Below are positions 28,008 to 36,227 of a stretch of 64,000 bases of DNA, piece by piece. Source of the stretch: Pseudomonas sp. GD04091. Its GTDB lineage: Bacteria > Pseudomonadota > Gammaproteobacteria > Pseudomonadales > Pseudomonadaceae. A program made the translations under genes and the position numbers. The stretch covers positions 62,001 through 126,000 of the forward strand of contig NZ_JAOEBG010000012.1 of the NCBI RefSeq assembly GCF_029836165.1, written 5' to 3'. The notes under the pieces were generated by a model. It did not search any database and had not been told where the DNA came from. It saw only the letters and a program-made list of their open reading frames with translations. Each line of letters opens with the position of its first letter. The first letter of the stretch is position 1.

Positions 28008-28720
28008 GGCTTGGCCCACAGGTAGGCGCTGACCAGCCCGGCCAGCGTGCCCGCGAGCACGTACCAGCCACCGGGAATCAGCAGGTGGAACAGCGCCGCG
28101 GTGACCAGGCTGAACAGCCAGGGCAGCGCAGCGTGCACGCCTTTCCACATGCCCTTGAGTAGCACCAGAAAGACCGCGGCGAAGGCCATGTCGAAACCAT
28201 AGCTGCGCAGGTCGCCGAGCAGTGGTCCGAGCAGGGTGCCGAGGGTGGTGAAGCCGACCCAGGTCAGCCACAGCGCCAGCGCCACACCCATGAAGTAGTG
28301 CAGGCTGAAACCGTCACGCCGGCGTGCGTCGGCCAGGGCCATGGCCCAGCTCTCGTCACACATGAAGAACAGCGCGCAGAGGGCCTTTTTCAGGGGCAGA
28401 TGGCTCAGGTGCGGCGCAAGGGTGGCGCCCATCAGCAGGTGGCGGCTGTTGACCAGCAGGGTCATCGCGACGATGACCAGGATCGCCGGCGGCGAGGTCC
28501 ACAGCTCGATGGCGGCGAACTCCGAGCCACCGCCAAAGTTGAGCCCGGTCATCAAGGCCACTTCGGCGGCATTCAAGTGATGCTGCGATGCCTGGGCGCC
28601 GAGCACCAGGGCGAAAGGGATGAAGCCCAGGAGGACTGGCACGGCGGCCTGGGCTCCGCGGCGTAGCTCGCTGCGTGATGGGTTGGCGGGATCGGTCAGG
28701 GCGGATGCTAGGTTGTTCAT
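28004..28720 (-). CDS. azlC: AzlC-family branched-chain amino-acid exporter
   Basis: The large subunit of the AzlCD exporter, 238 residues with several membrane segments. Typical blocks are GFIPFALVLGAQASQHHL, GLNFGGGSEFAAIELW and NSRHLLMGATLAP. The start at 28720 has a perfect Shine-Dalgarno (GGAGGTGACC). An Lrp-type regulator is divergent 118 bases away and is the likely controller. Confidence 0.92.
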   Translation of the reverse strand: MNNLASALTDPANPSRSELRRGAQAAVPVLLGFIPFALVLGAQASQHHLNAAEVALMTGLNFGGGSEFAAIELWTSPPAILVIVAMTLLVNSRHLLMGATLAPHLSHLPLKKALCALFFMCDESWAMALADARRRDGFSLHYFMGVALALWLTWVGFTTLGTLLGPLLGDLRSYGFDMAFAAVFLVLLKGMWKGVHAALPWLFSLVTAALFHLLIPGGWYVLAGTLAGLVSAYLWAKP

Positions 28721-28838
28721 GGTCACCTCCAGTGGAGGCAGATTATTCCAAGCTATCGCTGGAATTTGCTTGCGTAGTGCTGATGCGTGGCAGAGGATTT
28801 GGCATTTGCTACCAATAAAATCCACGCAGAGGTTTTCA

Positions 28839-29303
28839 ATGCCAATCAAACTCGACGCGATCGATCGGCGCATCCTGCGCGCGCTGCAGCGCGATGGCAG
28901 GTTGCAGAACCAGGAGCTGGCCAGGCAGGTGGGGCTTTCCCCGTCGCCTTGCTTGCGCCGGGTACGCCTGTTGGAGGAAGCGGGGGTGATCGAGCGCTAT
29001 GTCGCGTTGGTGGATCCGGCCAAGGTGGCGCTCGGCCTGACGTTGTTCGTGCGGGTGTGGCTCAAGCGGCAGGACCAGGAAACCACCGACGAATTCGTCG
29101 AGGCCGTGCGCCTGTTGCCCGAGGTGGTGGAGTGCCATGTGATGGCGGGCGATTGCGATCTGCTGTTGCGGGTGGTGGCGAAGGACCTGGAGGCCTATCG
29201 GAGGTTCCAGATCGCGCACCTGACCAGCCTGGGCGTGGTGCAGAACGTCAAGACCGAGGTGCCCATGGAGAAGATCAAGCTGACCACCGAGTTGCCGGTG
29301 TAG
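28839..29303 (+). CDS. Lrp/AsnC-family transcriptional regulator
   Basis: A 154-residue feast/famine regulator: N-terminal winged helix-turn-helix (LDAIDRRILRALQRDGRLQ, ELARQVGLSPSPCLRRV) and a C-terminal RAM ligand-binding domain (VMAGDCDLLLRVVAKDLEAY). It is divergent from azlCD, as Lrp-like regulators of amino-acid exporters usually are, so it probably senses an amino acid and controls azlCD. AGAGG lies before the ATG at 28839. Confidence 0.93.
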   Translation: MPIKLDAIDRRILRALQRDGRLQNQELARQVGLSPSPCLRRVRLLEEAGVIERYVALVDPAKVALGLTLFVRVWLKRQDQETTDEFVEAVRLLPEVVECHVMAGDCDLLLRVVAKDLEAYRRFQIAHLTSLGVVQNVKTEVPMEKIKLTTELPV

Positions 29304-29324
29304 CGAGCCCCTGCCGGCAGAAGG

Positions 29325-30146
29325 CTATGCACCGTTCGCAACGTCCAGCAGACGAGCGAAAAAGCTCTGTCGCGATGTCACGCCCAGTTTGACGAAGGCA
29401 CGGTTGCGGTAGGTGATGACCGAGGTCGCGGCGATGCCCAGAGCGTCGCCGGTGGCCTCCTGGGTCAACCCGCGCAGCAGGCAGCCGAGGACATCGGCTT
29501 CACGCCGACTGAGGCGTACGTCCAGTGCGTCCTGCAGACGCTGAAGAGCGCTTTCGGCGTTGCTTAATGCTGTCGGACGGGCCCGACAGTGTTGCACGCC
29601 GGCTTCGATCAGCACCTGCGCGAGCGCCCCCAGGTAATCCACCTCCGACTCGCCGAGCGGATCGCCACGGGTGGAGCGGTAGAAGCTGAGCATCAGGTGT
29701 TCCCCTGTGTCCAGCGCCCGGATCACAGAAAAGCGCTGGGCGGTGTCGACGTCTTCATAGCAGGCGCTGCGATAGGCGCGGTCAGGAATGTCGTCGACGC
29801 CCTGAAGCAATAGCAGGCTATTGCGTGTCGGTTGCGCCAGCGGGTGCTTCAGAGCGGTCTGCAACGCCAGGTCGCGTCGGTAGAAACCGTTCGTGTAGGC
29901 CTGGCCTGCGCCTTGCACCGTGCTCGGCTCGACGACTTGGGCGTGGCTCAGGAACTGTGGCTGGCCACTTCCGGGAAGCAGAAAGAGGGCGCAGTTGATC
30001 ATATCGACTTCCTGCCGGACGAGATCGAGCATCGCCTGTGGCAGGCGCGTTCGTTCGCGGTCGGTCACCGCCGCGATCAGGGCGCTCAGGCGGTGAGCGG
30101 GAAGGGACAACGGCGTGTTGTCGCGACGGGGTTCCCAGATACGCAT
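29325..30146 (-). CDS. LuxR-family transcriptional regulator
   Basis: A 273-residue protein with a C-terminal LuxR/GerE helix-turn-helix (LSRREADVLGCLLRGLTQEA, ALGIAATSVITYRNRAF). The N-terminal part is unlike the acyl-homoserine-lactone domain and has no receiver aspartate pattern. A similar layout is common in LuxR-type activators of catabolic genes. GGAGG precedes the ATG. It is divergent from the GST-ligAB genes and is the likely regulator of that operon. Confidence 0.85.
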   Translation of the reverse strand: MRIWEPRRDNTPLSLPAHRLSALIAAVTDRERTRLPQAMLDLVRQEVDMINCALFLLPGSGQPQFLSHAQVVEPSTVQGAGQAYTNGFYRRDLALQTALKHPLAQPTRNSLLLLQGVDDIPDRAYRSACYEDVDTAQRFSVIRALDTGEHLMLSFYRSTRGDPLGESEVDYLGALAQVLIEAGVQHCRARPTALSNAESALQRLQDALDVRLSRREADVLGCLLRGLTQEATGDALGIAATSVITYRNRAFVKLGVTSRQSFFARLLDVANGA

Positions 30147-30271
30147 GGGCGATAGCCTCCAGCGGCAAAAATGTCCTCAAAGCCGAGGACAGACTTCCGA
30201 TCAGCCGGTTTTTATGATCGCTTCCGACGTTAACACCCATTCAGATGCCGACGCCAGCGAGGTAGATCCCG

Positions 30272-30958
30272 ATGAACCAGCCTGACCTGACGCTGTTCTA
30301 CAGCCCCAAAGCCTGTTCCCTGGCTTCGCACATTCTTCTCGAGGAGAGTGGACTGACCTATGTCGCCAGGGCGGTGAACATCCGTGCCGGCGACAACCGT
30401 TCCCCCGAATACCTGCAGTTGAACCCAAAGGGCACCGTGCCGGCCCTGAAGGTGGACCAGACGATCGTCACCGAGTCGCCGGCGATATTGAGTCATATCG
30501 CCGACCTGGATCCGCAGCTTCAGCTGTTGCCGCGGGTTGGCACCGTGCAGCGGGCCGTCGCGCAGGAGTGGCTGAACTACTTGTCTGGCTCTGTGCATGG
30601 TGCCTATCGGGCGATTTTCCGGCCGCAGCACTATGCGGGCGAGCATGAGGAAGCGATTCGACAGGTGCGGGCCAGGGGGCATGCGCTGTTGTGCGAGGCG
30701 TTGCACAAGATCGACCAGGCCCTGGCAGGCAAGTCCTTTGCGTTGGGCGAGCACTTCAGCGCGGTGGATCCCTACCTGCTGGTGTTCTACCTGTGGAGCG
30801 AGGACGAGCGGGTCGATTGCGCGCGGCTTCCTGAGCTGGCGAACTATCGGGCGCTGGCCGAGCGCCTGGCGCAGCGACGAAGCGTGCGCCAGGCGATTGG
30901 CCGTGAACGCGAAGTTCGCCGCTACGACCTGCCGAGTTTCCTGGAGGTCTGCGCATGA
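30272..30958 (+). CDS. Glutathione S-transferase family protein
   Basis: A 228-residue GST: thioredoxin-like N-domain (LTLFYSPKACSLASHILLEE, then NPKGTVPALKVD and the gamma-Glu binding TESPAI) and an all-helical C-domain. The N-terminal SPKACS places it near the bacterial beta-class and LigE/LigF-like groups. It is the first gene of a tight set with ligA- and ligB-like genes (four-base overlap), so it probably acts on an aromatic or its ring-cleavage product, for example in ether cleavage or isomerisation. No substrate can be named. Confidence 0.88.
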   Translation: MNQPDLTLFYSPKACSLASHILLEESGLTYVARAVNIRAGDNRSPEYLQLNPKGTVPALKVDQTIVTESPAILSHIADLDPQLQLLPRVGTVQRAVAQEWLNYLSGSVHGAYRAIFRPQHYAGEHEEAIRQVRARGHALLCEALHKIDQALAGKSFALGEHFSAVDPYLLVFYLWSEDERVDCARLPELANYRALAERLAQRRSVRQAIGREREVRRYDLPSFLEVCA

Positions 30959-31263
30959 GCCTCTACTACCTGCAGAAAGCCATCTACCAGGTCAATCGCG
31001 AGCCCCAGGCGCTGCTCGACTACCAACAGCAGCGGGCTGCGTTCATCGACCGATTCGATCTCTGCGACGAGGAGCAGCGTGCCTTGTCCGAGCCGGACGT
31101 GGGGTTGCTTTACGTGCTCGGCGTCAATGGCCAGTTGCTGATGCATTTTGCCGCCTGCAACGGCTACGACTGGCCTGCCTATATCCGTGCCATGACCGAG
31201 GGGCTCAGGCAGCACGGGGCGGTGCGCGACGGACTCTACGCCTGCCGGGGAGGTGTGTCATGA
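30955..31263 (+). CDS. Extradiol ring-cleavage dioxygenase, small (LigA-like) subunit
   Basis: A 102-residue protein of the protocatechuate 4,5-dioxygenase alpha-subunit family, a helical subunit that closes over the active site of the LigB-like partner. The C-terminal half (LYVLGVNGQLLMHFAACNGY) is typical. It overlaps the GST gene and the large-subunit gene by four bases each. Confidence 0.88.
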   Translation: MSLYYLQKAIYQVNREPQALLDYQQQRAAFIDRFDLCDEEQRALSEPDVGLLYVLGVNGQLLMHFAACNGYDWPAYIRAMTEGLRQHGAVRDGLYACRGGVS

Positions 31264-32108
31264 GCCTGGTCTTCGCCGCTTCCTGCGGCCACGGGCCGGG
31301 CATCACCGCCCGCCGCGAGCTGGCCGATCCGGGGCATCGAGAGCAGATGGAGGCGGCCTACGAGCGTCTGCGCCTGGCGTTGCAGGCAGCCCGCCCGGAT
31401 GTACTGGTGATCCTGGCCGCCGAGCACTTTGCCAACTTCTTCATGGACAACATGCCGTCGTTCGCGGTCGGCATGGCCGATTACTATGAAGGTCCGATAG
31501 AGGATCCGGACTGGCTGCGCATTCCTCACCGCCGGGTGCCTGGGCGCAAGGACCTGTCGCGGCGGCTGATCGACGGTCTGATGCAGGCGGTCGACATCAG
31601 TTACTGCGAGGAGTGGAAATTCGACCACGGCATCATGGTGCCCCTGCACCTGCTGAGCCCGGACAACCGCCTGCCGGTGATCCCGATCAACATCAACTGC
31701 CAATGCCCGCCGATGGCCCCGTTGCATCGTGTCCATGCCTTCGGCAAGGCGTTGCGAAGTGCATGCGATGCGATGCCCGAACGGGTGGCGGTACTGTCCA
31801 CGGGGGGCTTGTCGCATTGGCCCTGCACGCCAGACTCGGGCGCCATCAACGAGGCATGGGACCTCGAGTTCCTGCGGCATTGGGTGCATAACGACCGCGA
31901 GGCGTTGCTGGCCTACAGCGACGAGGCGATCTATCGGGAGGCCGGGCAGGGGGGCTACGAGATCCGCACCTACATCGCCATGTCCGGCCTGGCCGACGGG
32001 GCACCGGCGCAGGTCTGGTGCTATCAGCCGATCCCGCAGTATGCGCACGCGGCGGTGGTGGGCAGCATTCTCCTGGAGGATACCCCCGAGACAGGCAGCG
32101 CGGGATGA
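31260..32108 (+). CDS. Extradiol ring-cleavage dioxygenase, large (LigB-like) subunit
   Basis: The catalytic subunit of a type II extradiol dioxygenase, which opens a catechol-type ring next to the two hydroxyls using Fe(II) and O2. It has 282 residues; the iron-binding histidines are probably His11 (SCGHGPGI) and His56 (ILAAEHFANFF), and the catalytic histidine lies in STGGLSHWPCT. Long open sequence upstream in the same frame is only the shadow of the GST and small-subunit genes. Protocatechuate 4,5-cleavage is not the usual pseudomonad route, and the substrate could also be a gallate- or catechol-like compound. Confidence 0.88.
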   Translation: MSLVFAASCGHGPGITARRELADPGHREQMEAAYERLRLALQAARPDVLVILAAEHFANFFMDNMPSFAVGMADYYEGPIEDPDWLRIPHRRVPGRKDLSRRLIDGLMQAVDISYCEEWKFDHGIMVPLHLLSPDNRLPVIPININCQCPPMAPLHRVHAFGKALRSACDAMPERVAVLSTGGLSHWPCTPDSGAINEAWDLEFLRHWVHNDREALLAYSDEAIYREAGQGGYEIRTYIAMSGLADGAPAQVWCYQPIPQYAHAAVVGSILLEDTPETGSAG

Positions 32109-32151
32109 TCCAGCAGGGCCGTGAGTTCGGCGCAGGCTGTCGATTCGACGG

Positions 32152-32964
32152 TCACGGGCTGGCCTGGGGCGCGTTCAGGGCCACCGCGGCCTCAGTCGTC
32201 AGCAGGCGGAACGTGAAGCTTTCCTGCAGGTACAGCTCGACGTCGGTCGCTGAGTGGCCGAGGTAGCCGATGGCGATATCCTGACCGAGGCTCAGCTCGA
32301 AATCCCCACCACGCACGGTCAGGACAAGGCCTCCGGCAATGGCCGGTGCCCAGATGATTTCCTCGTCCACCAGGCGACGAATGTGCTGCAGGAGGGGGTA
32401 GCCGTCCTCGCTGCCGCCGCTCAGGGCGGTGTAGACGTCCGCCCCCAGCACCAGTCGGTACGGTCCCTCGACGCCGGCCAGGCGCAATTCGTCCAGCGCC
32501 GTGGCGATCACGCCCGGATAGTCCATCGCCGCGGCTGGCAGCGTCAGTGCAGGGTTGCTGGCGCCAGGGCGTATTCCGCCGATGCCTGCTGCCTTGTAAC
32601 CGTCGAAGATCGCCCGGTCCTCGGCGTAGGCGATCTTGCGCGCGGCTTCTTTCAGGGGGGCCCAGTCGGAGTCGGCGGACCCGCGCTCGACATCGTCGAT
32701 CGCCTGGCGAGTGAGCTTGAACGGGATGCGCAGCTCCACCAACGGCTTGACCAGGCGCCTGATGGCCTGCAGGCCGTCGCCCGGGCTGTCGATCTTCTCG
32801 ACGTGCCCCGTGTCGATCGAGGCCAGGGTGGGGCCACCGGGCTCAGGCACGTCCACGACGCGGCGTGCCGCCAGGTAGCGCTTCAGCGTGCGGCGCGCTT
32901 CCTCTTCTATCTGTTCCCATGCGGCTTTGGAGATAGGTGCGAGTTCGCGATGGAGATTATTCAT
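32152..32964 (-). CDS. Encapsulin shell protein (family 1, linocin M18-like)
   Basis: A 270-residue capsid-like protein with the HK97 fold that self-assembles into an icosahedral nanocompartment. The start MNNLHRELAPISKAAWEQIE, the segment RRVVDVPEPGGP and the C-terminal FTFRLLTTEAAVAL are typical of family 1 encapsulins (once called linocin M18 bacteriocins). AAGGAAGG precedes the ATG at 32964. The gene overlaps the upstream DyP peroxidase by eight bases, and that peroxidase carries an encapsulation tag, so the shell and cargo assignment is strong. Confidence 0.95.
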   Translation of the reverse strand: MNNLHRELAPISKAAWEQIEEEARRTLKRYLAARRVVDVPEPGGPTLASIDTGHVEKIDSPGDGLQAIRRLVKPLVELRIPFKLTRQAIDDVERGSADSDWAPLKEAARKIAYAEDRAIFDGYKAAGIGGIRPGASNPALTLPAAAMDYPGVIATALDELRLAGVEGPYRLVLGADVYTALSGGSEDGYPLLQHIRRLVDEEIIWAPAIAGGLVLTVRGGDFELSLGQDIAIGYLGHSATDVELYLQESFTFRLLTTEAAVALNAPQASP

Positions 32965-34000
32965 GGCGAGGGCCTTCCTTAAGGGAGCCGATACCCAACG
33001 AACCTTCGGGCAACGTTCGCTGGGCTGACGGATGGGGTTCGATATCATCGGCGGCCGGTGTGACGATCGCCTCGCTGGTCACCGCGTCGAGGAACGTGGT
33101 GGAGGGCACGAAAAACAGCGAACCCGTCACGGCTCGGCTGACGTCGAGCAGGCGGTCGTAATTGCCGGGCGGGTTGCCGACGAACATGTTCTCGAGCATC
33201 CGTTCGGTGCGTGCCGGCGATCGCGCATAGCCGATGAAATAGGTGCCGAACTCGCCCTTGCCGACGTCGCCGAAGGGCATGTTGTCGCGCAGGATCTCCA
33301 GCTCCTCGCCATTGTCCTCGATGCTGGTCAGCACATTGTGCGCGTAGCTGGGCTTCTCGGCGTCGGTCAGTTCGATGTCGGACAGCTTCCTGCGGCCGAT
33401 GATCCTTTCCTGTTGCTCGACCGGGATCGCCTGCCACTTGTCCATGTCGTGCAGGTACTTCTGCACGATGACGTAGCTGCCGCCCATGAACGCGGCGTCT
33501 TCGTCGCCGATCAGGGTCGCCTCCACCGCAGCCTGGGCCACCGGGTTTTCGGTGCCGTCGACGAAGCCCAGCAGGTCACGGTTGTCGAAATACTTGAAGC
33601 CCTGCACCGTGTCGACCACGGTCGCGGCGCCGGTCAGGCGCGCCATGATACGGGTGGCCAGCTCGAAGCACAGGTCCATGCGTGTGGCGCGAATGTGGAA
33701 CAGCAGGTCGCCGGGCGTGGAAGGGGCATGGTGGACGCCGCGGATTTCCCGGAAAGGGTGCAGCTCTTTGGGCCGCGGTGCGCCGAACAGGCGATCCCAG
33801 GCCAGGGCGCCAATGCCCATGACGCAGGACAGCGCACCGTCCGGGGTGCGGAAGCCCACGCCCCGGACCAGGCCTGAAAGGTCTGCGCAAAGCCCCCGCA
33901 CGCTGGCTTCGCAGCCTGTCTCGGGGTCGAGCGATAGCACCAGAAAAATGGCGGCGGATGTCAGTTGGGCCTCGACGGCCTGGGGTGTGATCGACGGCAC
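32957..34000 (-). CDS. DyP-type heme peroxidase, encapsulin cargo
   Basis: A 347-residue dye-decolorising peroxidase that oxidises substrates with hydrogen peroxide using heme. The GXXDG motif lies in LLGFVDGTENP, and the heme-side region includes GTYFIGYARSPARTE. The C-terminal tail ends LPEGSLGIGSLKEGP; SLGIGSLK is the known encapsulin-targeting peptide, so the enzyme is packaged in the adjacent shell. The start is taken as GTG at 34000, because AAGGAGG lies four bases upstream and the length then fits the family. A longer ATG frame to 34153 lacks a ribosome site. Confidence 0.93.
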   Translation of the reverse strand: MPSITPQAVEAQLTSAAIFLVLSLDPETGCEASVRGLCADLSGLVRGVGFRTPDGALSCVMGIGALAWDRLFGAPRPKELHPFREIRGVHHAPSTPGDLLFHIRATRMDLCFELATRIMARLTGAATVVDTVQGFKYFDNRDLLGFVDGTENPVAQAAVEATLIGDEDAAFMGGSYVIVQKYLHDMDKWQAIPVEQQERIIGRRKLSDIELTDAEKPSYAHNVLTSIEDNGEELEILRDNMPFGDVGKGEFGTYFIGYARSPARTERMLENMFVGNPPGNYDRLLDVSRAVTGSLFFVPSTTFLDAVTSEAIVTPAADDIEPHPSAQRTLPEGSLGIGSLKEGPRHE

Positions 34001-34149
34001 TGCGCCTCCTTGGATGGCATTGCGACACTGGCGATTGCGCCGGGAGGAACCTGACGCGATCGCGATGGTGGCCTCGCGGCGCGTTCCAGCGATAGAGGAT
34101 AGGAACGAATTCCCACGTCCACAAGATCCGGCCGCTCCAGGCGGATGGG

Positions 34150-34407
34150 TCACTTCAACGGGTAGGGTCGGGCGCCGGTGCCGGCGAGCGCGCCATCGTG
34201 CACGATCAGGTATTCATCACGAATGGGTCGGTTGCCGAGGTAGTCCTGCAGGATCTCCAGGGTGCCTTCGGCGTAGCGTGCCTGTGCTGACAGCGAAGTA
34301 CCGCTGATGTGTGGCGTCATGCCACTGAACGGCATGCTTCTCCACGGATGGTCCGCCGGCATAGCCGGTAACGGGTCCGGATAGAGCACACAGAGAACCT
34401 TGGCCAT
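34150..34407 (-). pseudogene. fdh: NAD-dependent formate dehydrogenase relic with large internal deletion
   Basis: The 85-residue open frame begins MAKVLCVLYPDP, the N-terminus of pseudomonad NAD-formate dehydrogenase. It then jumps to the C-terminal part PADHPWRSMPFSGMTPHISG, followed by RPIRDEYLIVHDGALAGTGA. The full enzyme has about 400 residues; roughly 310 are missing, including the Rossmann NAD domain and most catalytic residues. The join keeps the frame. An active dehydrogenase is excluded. It lies 149 bases upstream of the peroxidase start on the same strand. Confidence 0.85.
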
Positions 34408-34616
34408 GGCGAGTCCCTACCGTTGTCGGTTTGCGCGGGAGCCCGCTGTCAGGCCGCGATCGTCCGGGTATCAGGCCTGGGGCATGGGGGGCGGCAGTGA
34501 AGATTCCAGCACATCGAGTGCGGATGTCCAGTTGCCCGGATATAGGGTTGTCCTGTATGGCGCTGGCGCACCATATGTCCGGAAATGGCGAGCCTCGCCA
34601 GTGACGTGGGGCTACG

Positions 34617-36137
34617 ATGTCGCCTATGCCAAACATCATCGATACACCCGAAAGCGACGCCTGCTACCTGGCCCTGAAAGCGCACGATGCGCGCTTCGAT
34701 GGTGCCTTCTTCGCGGCTGTCACCAGCACCGGCATCTATTGTCGGCCGGTATGCCGGGTGAAGACGCCACGGCGCGAGAACCTGCGCTTCTATCGCCATG
34801 CCGCCCAGGCCGAGGCGGCGGGGTTCAGGCCTTGCCTGCGCTGCCGTCCCGAGCTGGCCCCGCGCGCGGCCTCGTGGAGCACCGAGGATGCCTCGCGCAT
34901 TCTGGCGCTGCAGGCGGCGCGGCTGATGGACGAGCCTGATGCCTTGAGCCGCATGCCGCGCACCTGCATCAGCCCGGCGCGCGGCAGTGGCGGCTCGATG
35001 GCCCGGATCGCTTCGCAGCTGGGGGTGAGCGACCGTCACCTGCGCCGCATTTTCGAGGCGCATTTTGGCGTTTCGCCGCTTCAGTACCTGCAGACACGGC
35101 GGCTGTTGGCCGCCAAGCAACTGATCGCCGACACGCAGTTGCCGATGACGCAAGTGGCCTTGTCCAGCGGCTTTACCAGCGTCCGGCGGTTCAATGACGC
35201 GTTTTCGCGGCACTACGGTCTGAATCCCAGCGCGCTGCGCCGGGCCAGCTCCGCGTCGGATGGGCAAGGCGTGAGTGTCCGTCTGGGATGGCGCCCGCCC
35301 TATGACATGGCGGCGATGCTCGACTTTCTGAGCTTGCGTGCCCTCCCTGGGGTCGAGCAGGTGACGGGGCGGGAATACACGCGCACGTTGCGACTGGTTC
35401 AGGACCAGCAGGACTGCAGTGGCTGGTTGCGTGTGCGTTTCGACGAGGCGCGTGCCCAGGCTTGGGTGACGATCAGTGACTCGTTGGCCGCTGTCCTGCC
35501 CACCCTGATCAATCGCGTGCGCGCCGCGTTCGACCTGGACGCCGACCCCCAGGCCATTCACACCCTGTTGCATGCCACGTTTCCATCGAGCGAAGGCGTG
35601 CGCGTCCCCGGCACGGTGGATGGCTTCGAGTTGGCCGTGCGCGCGGTGCTCGGCCAGCAGATCACCGTGGCCGCCGCGCGCACGCTGGGCGCTCGCCTGG
35701 TCGCCAGCTTCGGGGCGCCCATCGAAACACCGATCGCAGGCGTGGATCGCCTGTTCCCCACCCCCGCGGTGCTGGCCGCGGCCAGTGGCGATGGCCTCGG
35801 CCGGCTGGGCATCACCCGTCAGCGCCAGGCCGCACTGAAAGCACTGGCTGAGGCGGTGCTGGAGGAGCGACTGGTCTTGCTGCCTGGCGTGGACGTCGCG
35901 GCGACGTGCGCCGCGCTGCGCGCATTGCCGGGCATCGGCGACTGGACCGCCCAGTACATCGCCTTGCGCGCACTGCGCTGGCCCGATGCCTTTCCCGCCG
36001 GTGACGTGGCGCTGCAAAAAGCCCTGGGGGTACACAGCGCGTTTGCGGCCACGCAAGCGGCGCAAGCCTGGCGGCCCTGGCGGGGTTATGCGGTTCTGCG
36101 CGCCTGGCAGGAACTGGCACGCAAGGCACGATCATGA
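34617..36137 (+). CDS. alkA: Ada-AlkA fusion: alkylation-repair DNA glycosylase with AraC domain
   Basis: A 506-residue three-part protein. Residues about 15-85 are the Ada zinc domain with four cysteines (GIYCRPVCR and PCLRCRPE), which can accept methyl groups from phosphotriesters. Residues about 100-210 are an AraC helix-turn-helix (GGSMARIASQLGVSDRHLRR). The C-terminal part is an AlkA-type 3-methyladenine glycosylase with the helix-hairpin-helix LPGIGDWTAQYIALRAL and the catalytic aspartate in PAGDVAL. It removes alkylated bases and probably regulates its own adaptive response. The start is either 34617 or 34626; no good ribosome site separates them. Confidence 0.93.
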   Translation: MSPMPNIIDTPESDACYLALKAHDARFDGAFFAAVTSTGIYCRPVCRVKTPRRENLRFYRHAAQAEAAGFRPCLRCRPELAPRAASWSTEDASRILALQAARLMDEPDALSRMPRTCISPARGSGGSMARIASQLGVSDRHLRRIFEAHFGVSPLQYLQTRRLLAAKQLIADTQLPMTQVALSSGFTSVRRFNDAFSRHYGLNPSALRRASSASDGQGVSVRLGWRPPYDMAAMLDFLSLRALPGVEQVTGREYTRTLRLVQDQQDCSGWLRVRFDEARAQAWVTISDSLAAVLPTLINRVRAAFDLDADPQAIHTLLHATFPSSEGVRVPGTVDGFELAVRAVLGQQITVAAARTLGARLVASFGAPIETPIAGVDRLFPTPAVLAAASGDGLGRLGITRQRQAALKALAEAVLEERLVLLPGVDVAATCAALRALPGIGDWTAQYIALRALRWPDAFPAGDVALQKALGVHSAFAATQAAQAWRPWRGYAVLRAWQELARKARS

Positions 36138-36227
36138 ACGCCCCCACCGAGACCCATGGCCATGCAGCGTGACTTGTTCGTTGACACCGATACCGCGCTC
36201 ACCGTCCTGCGCTGCTCCGTTTGCGCC

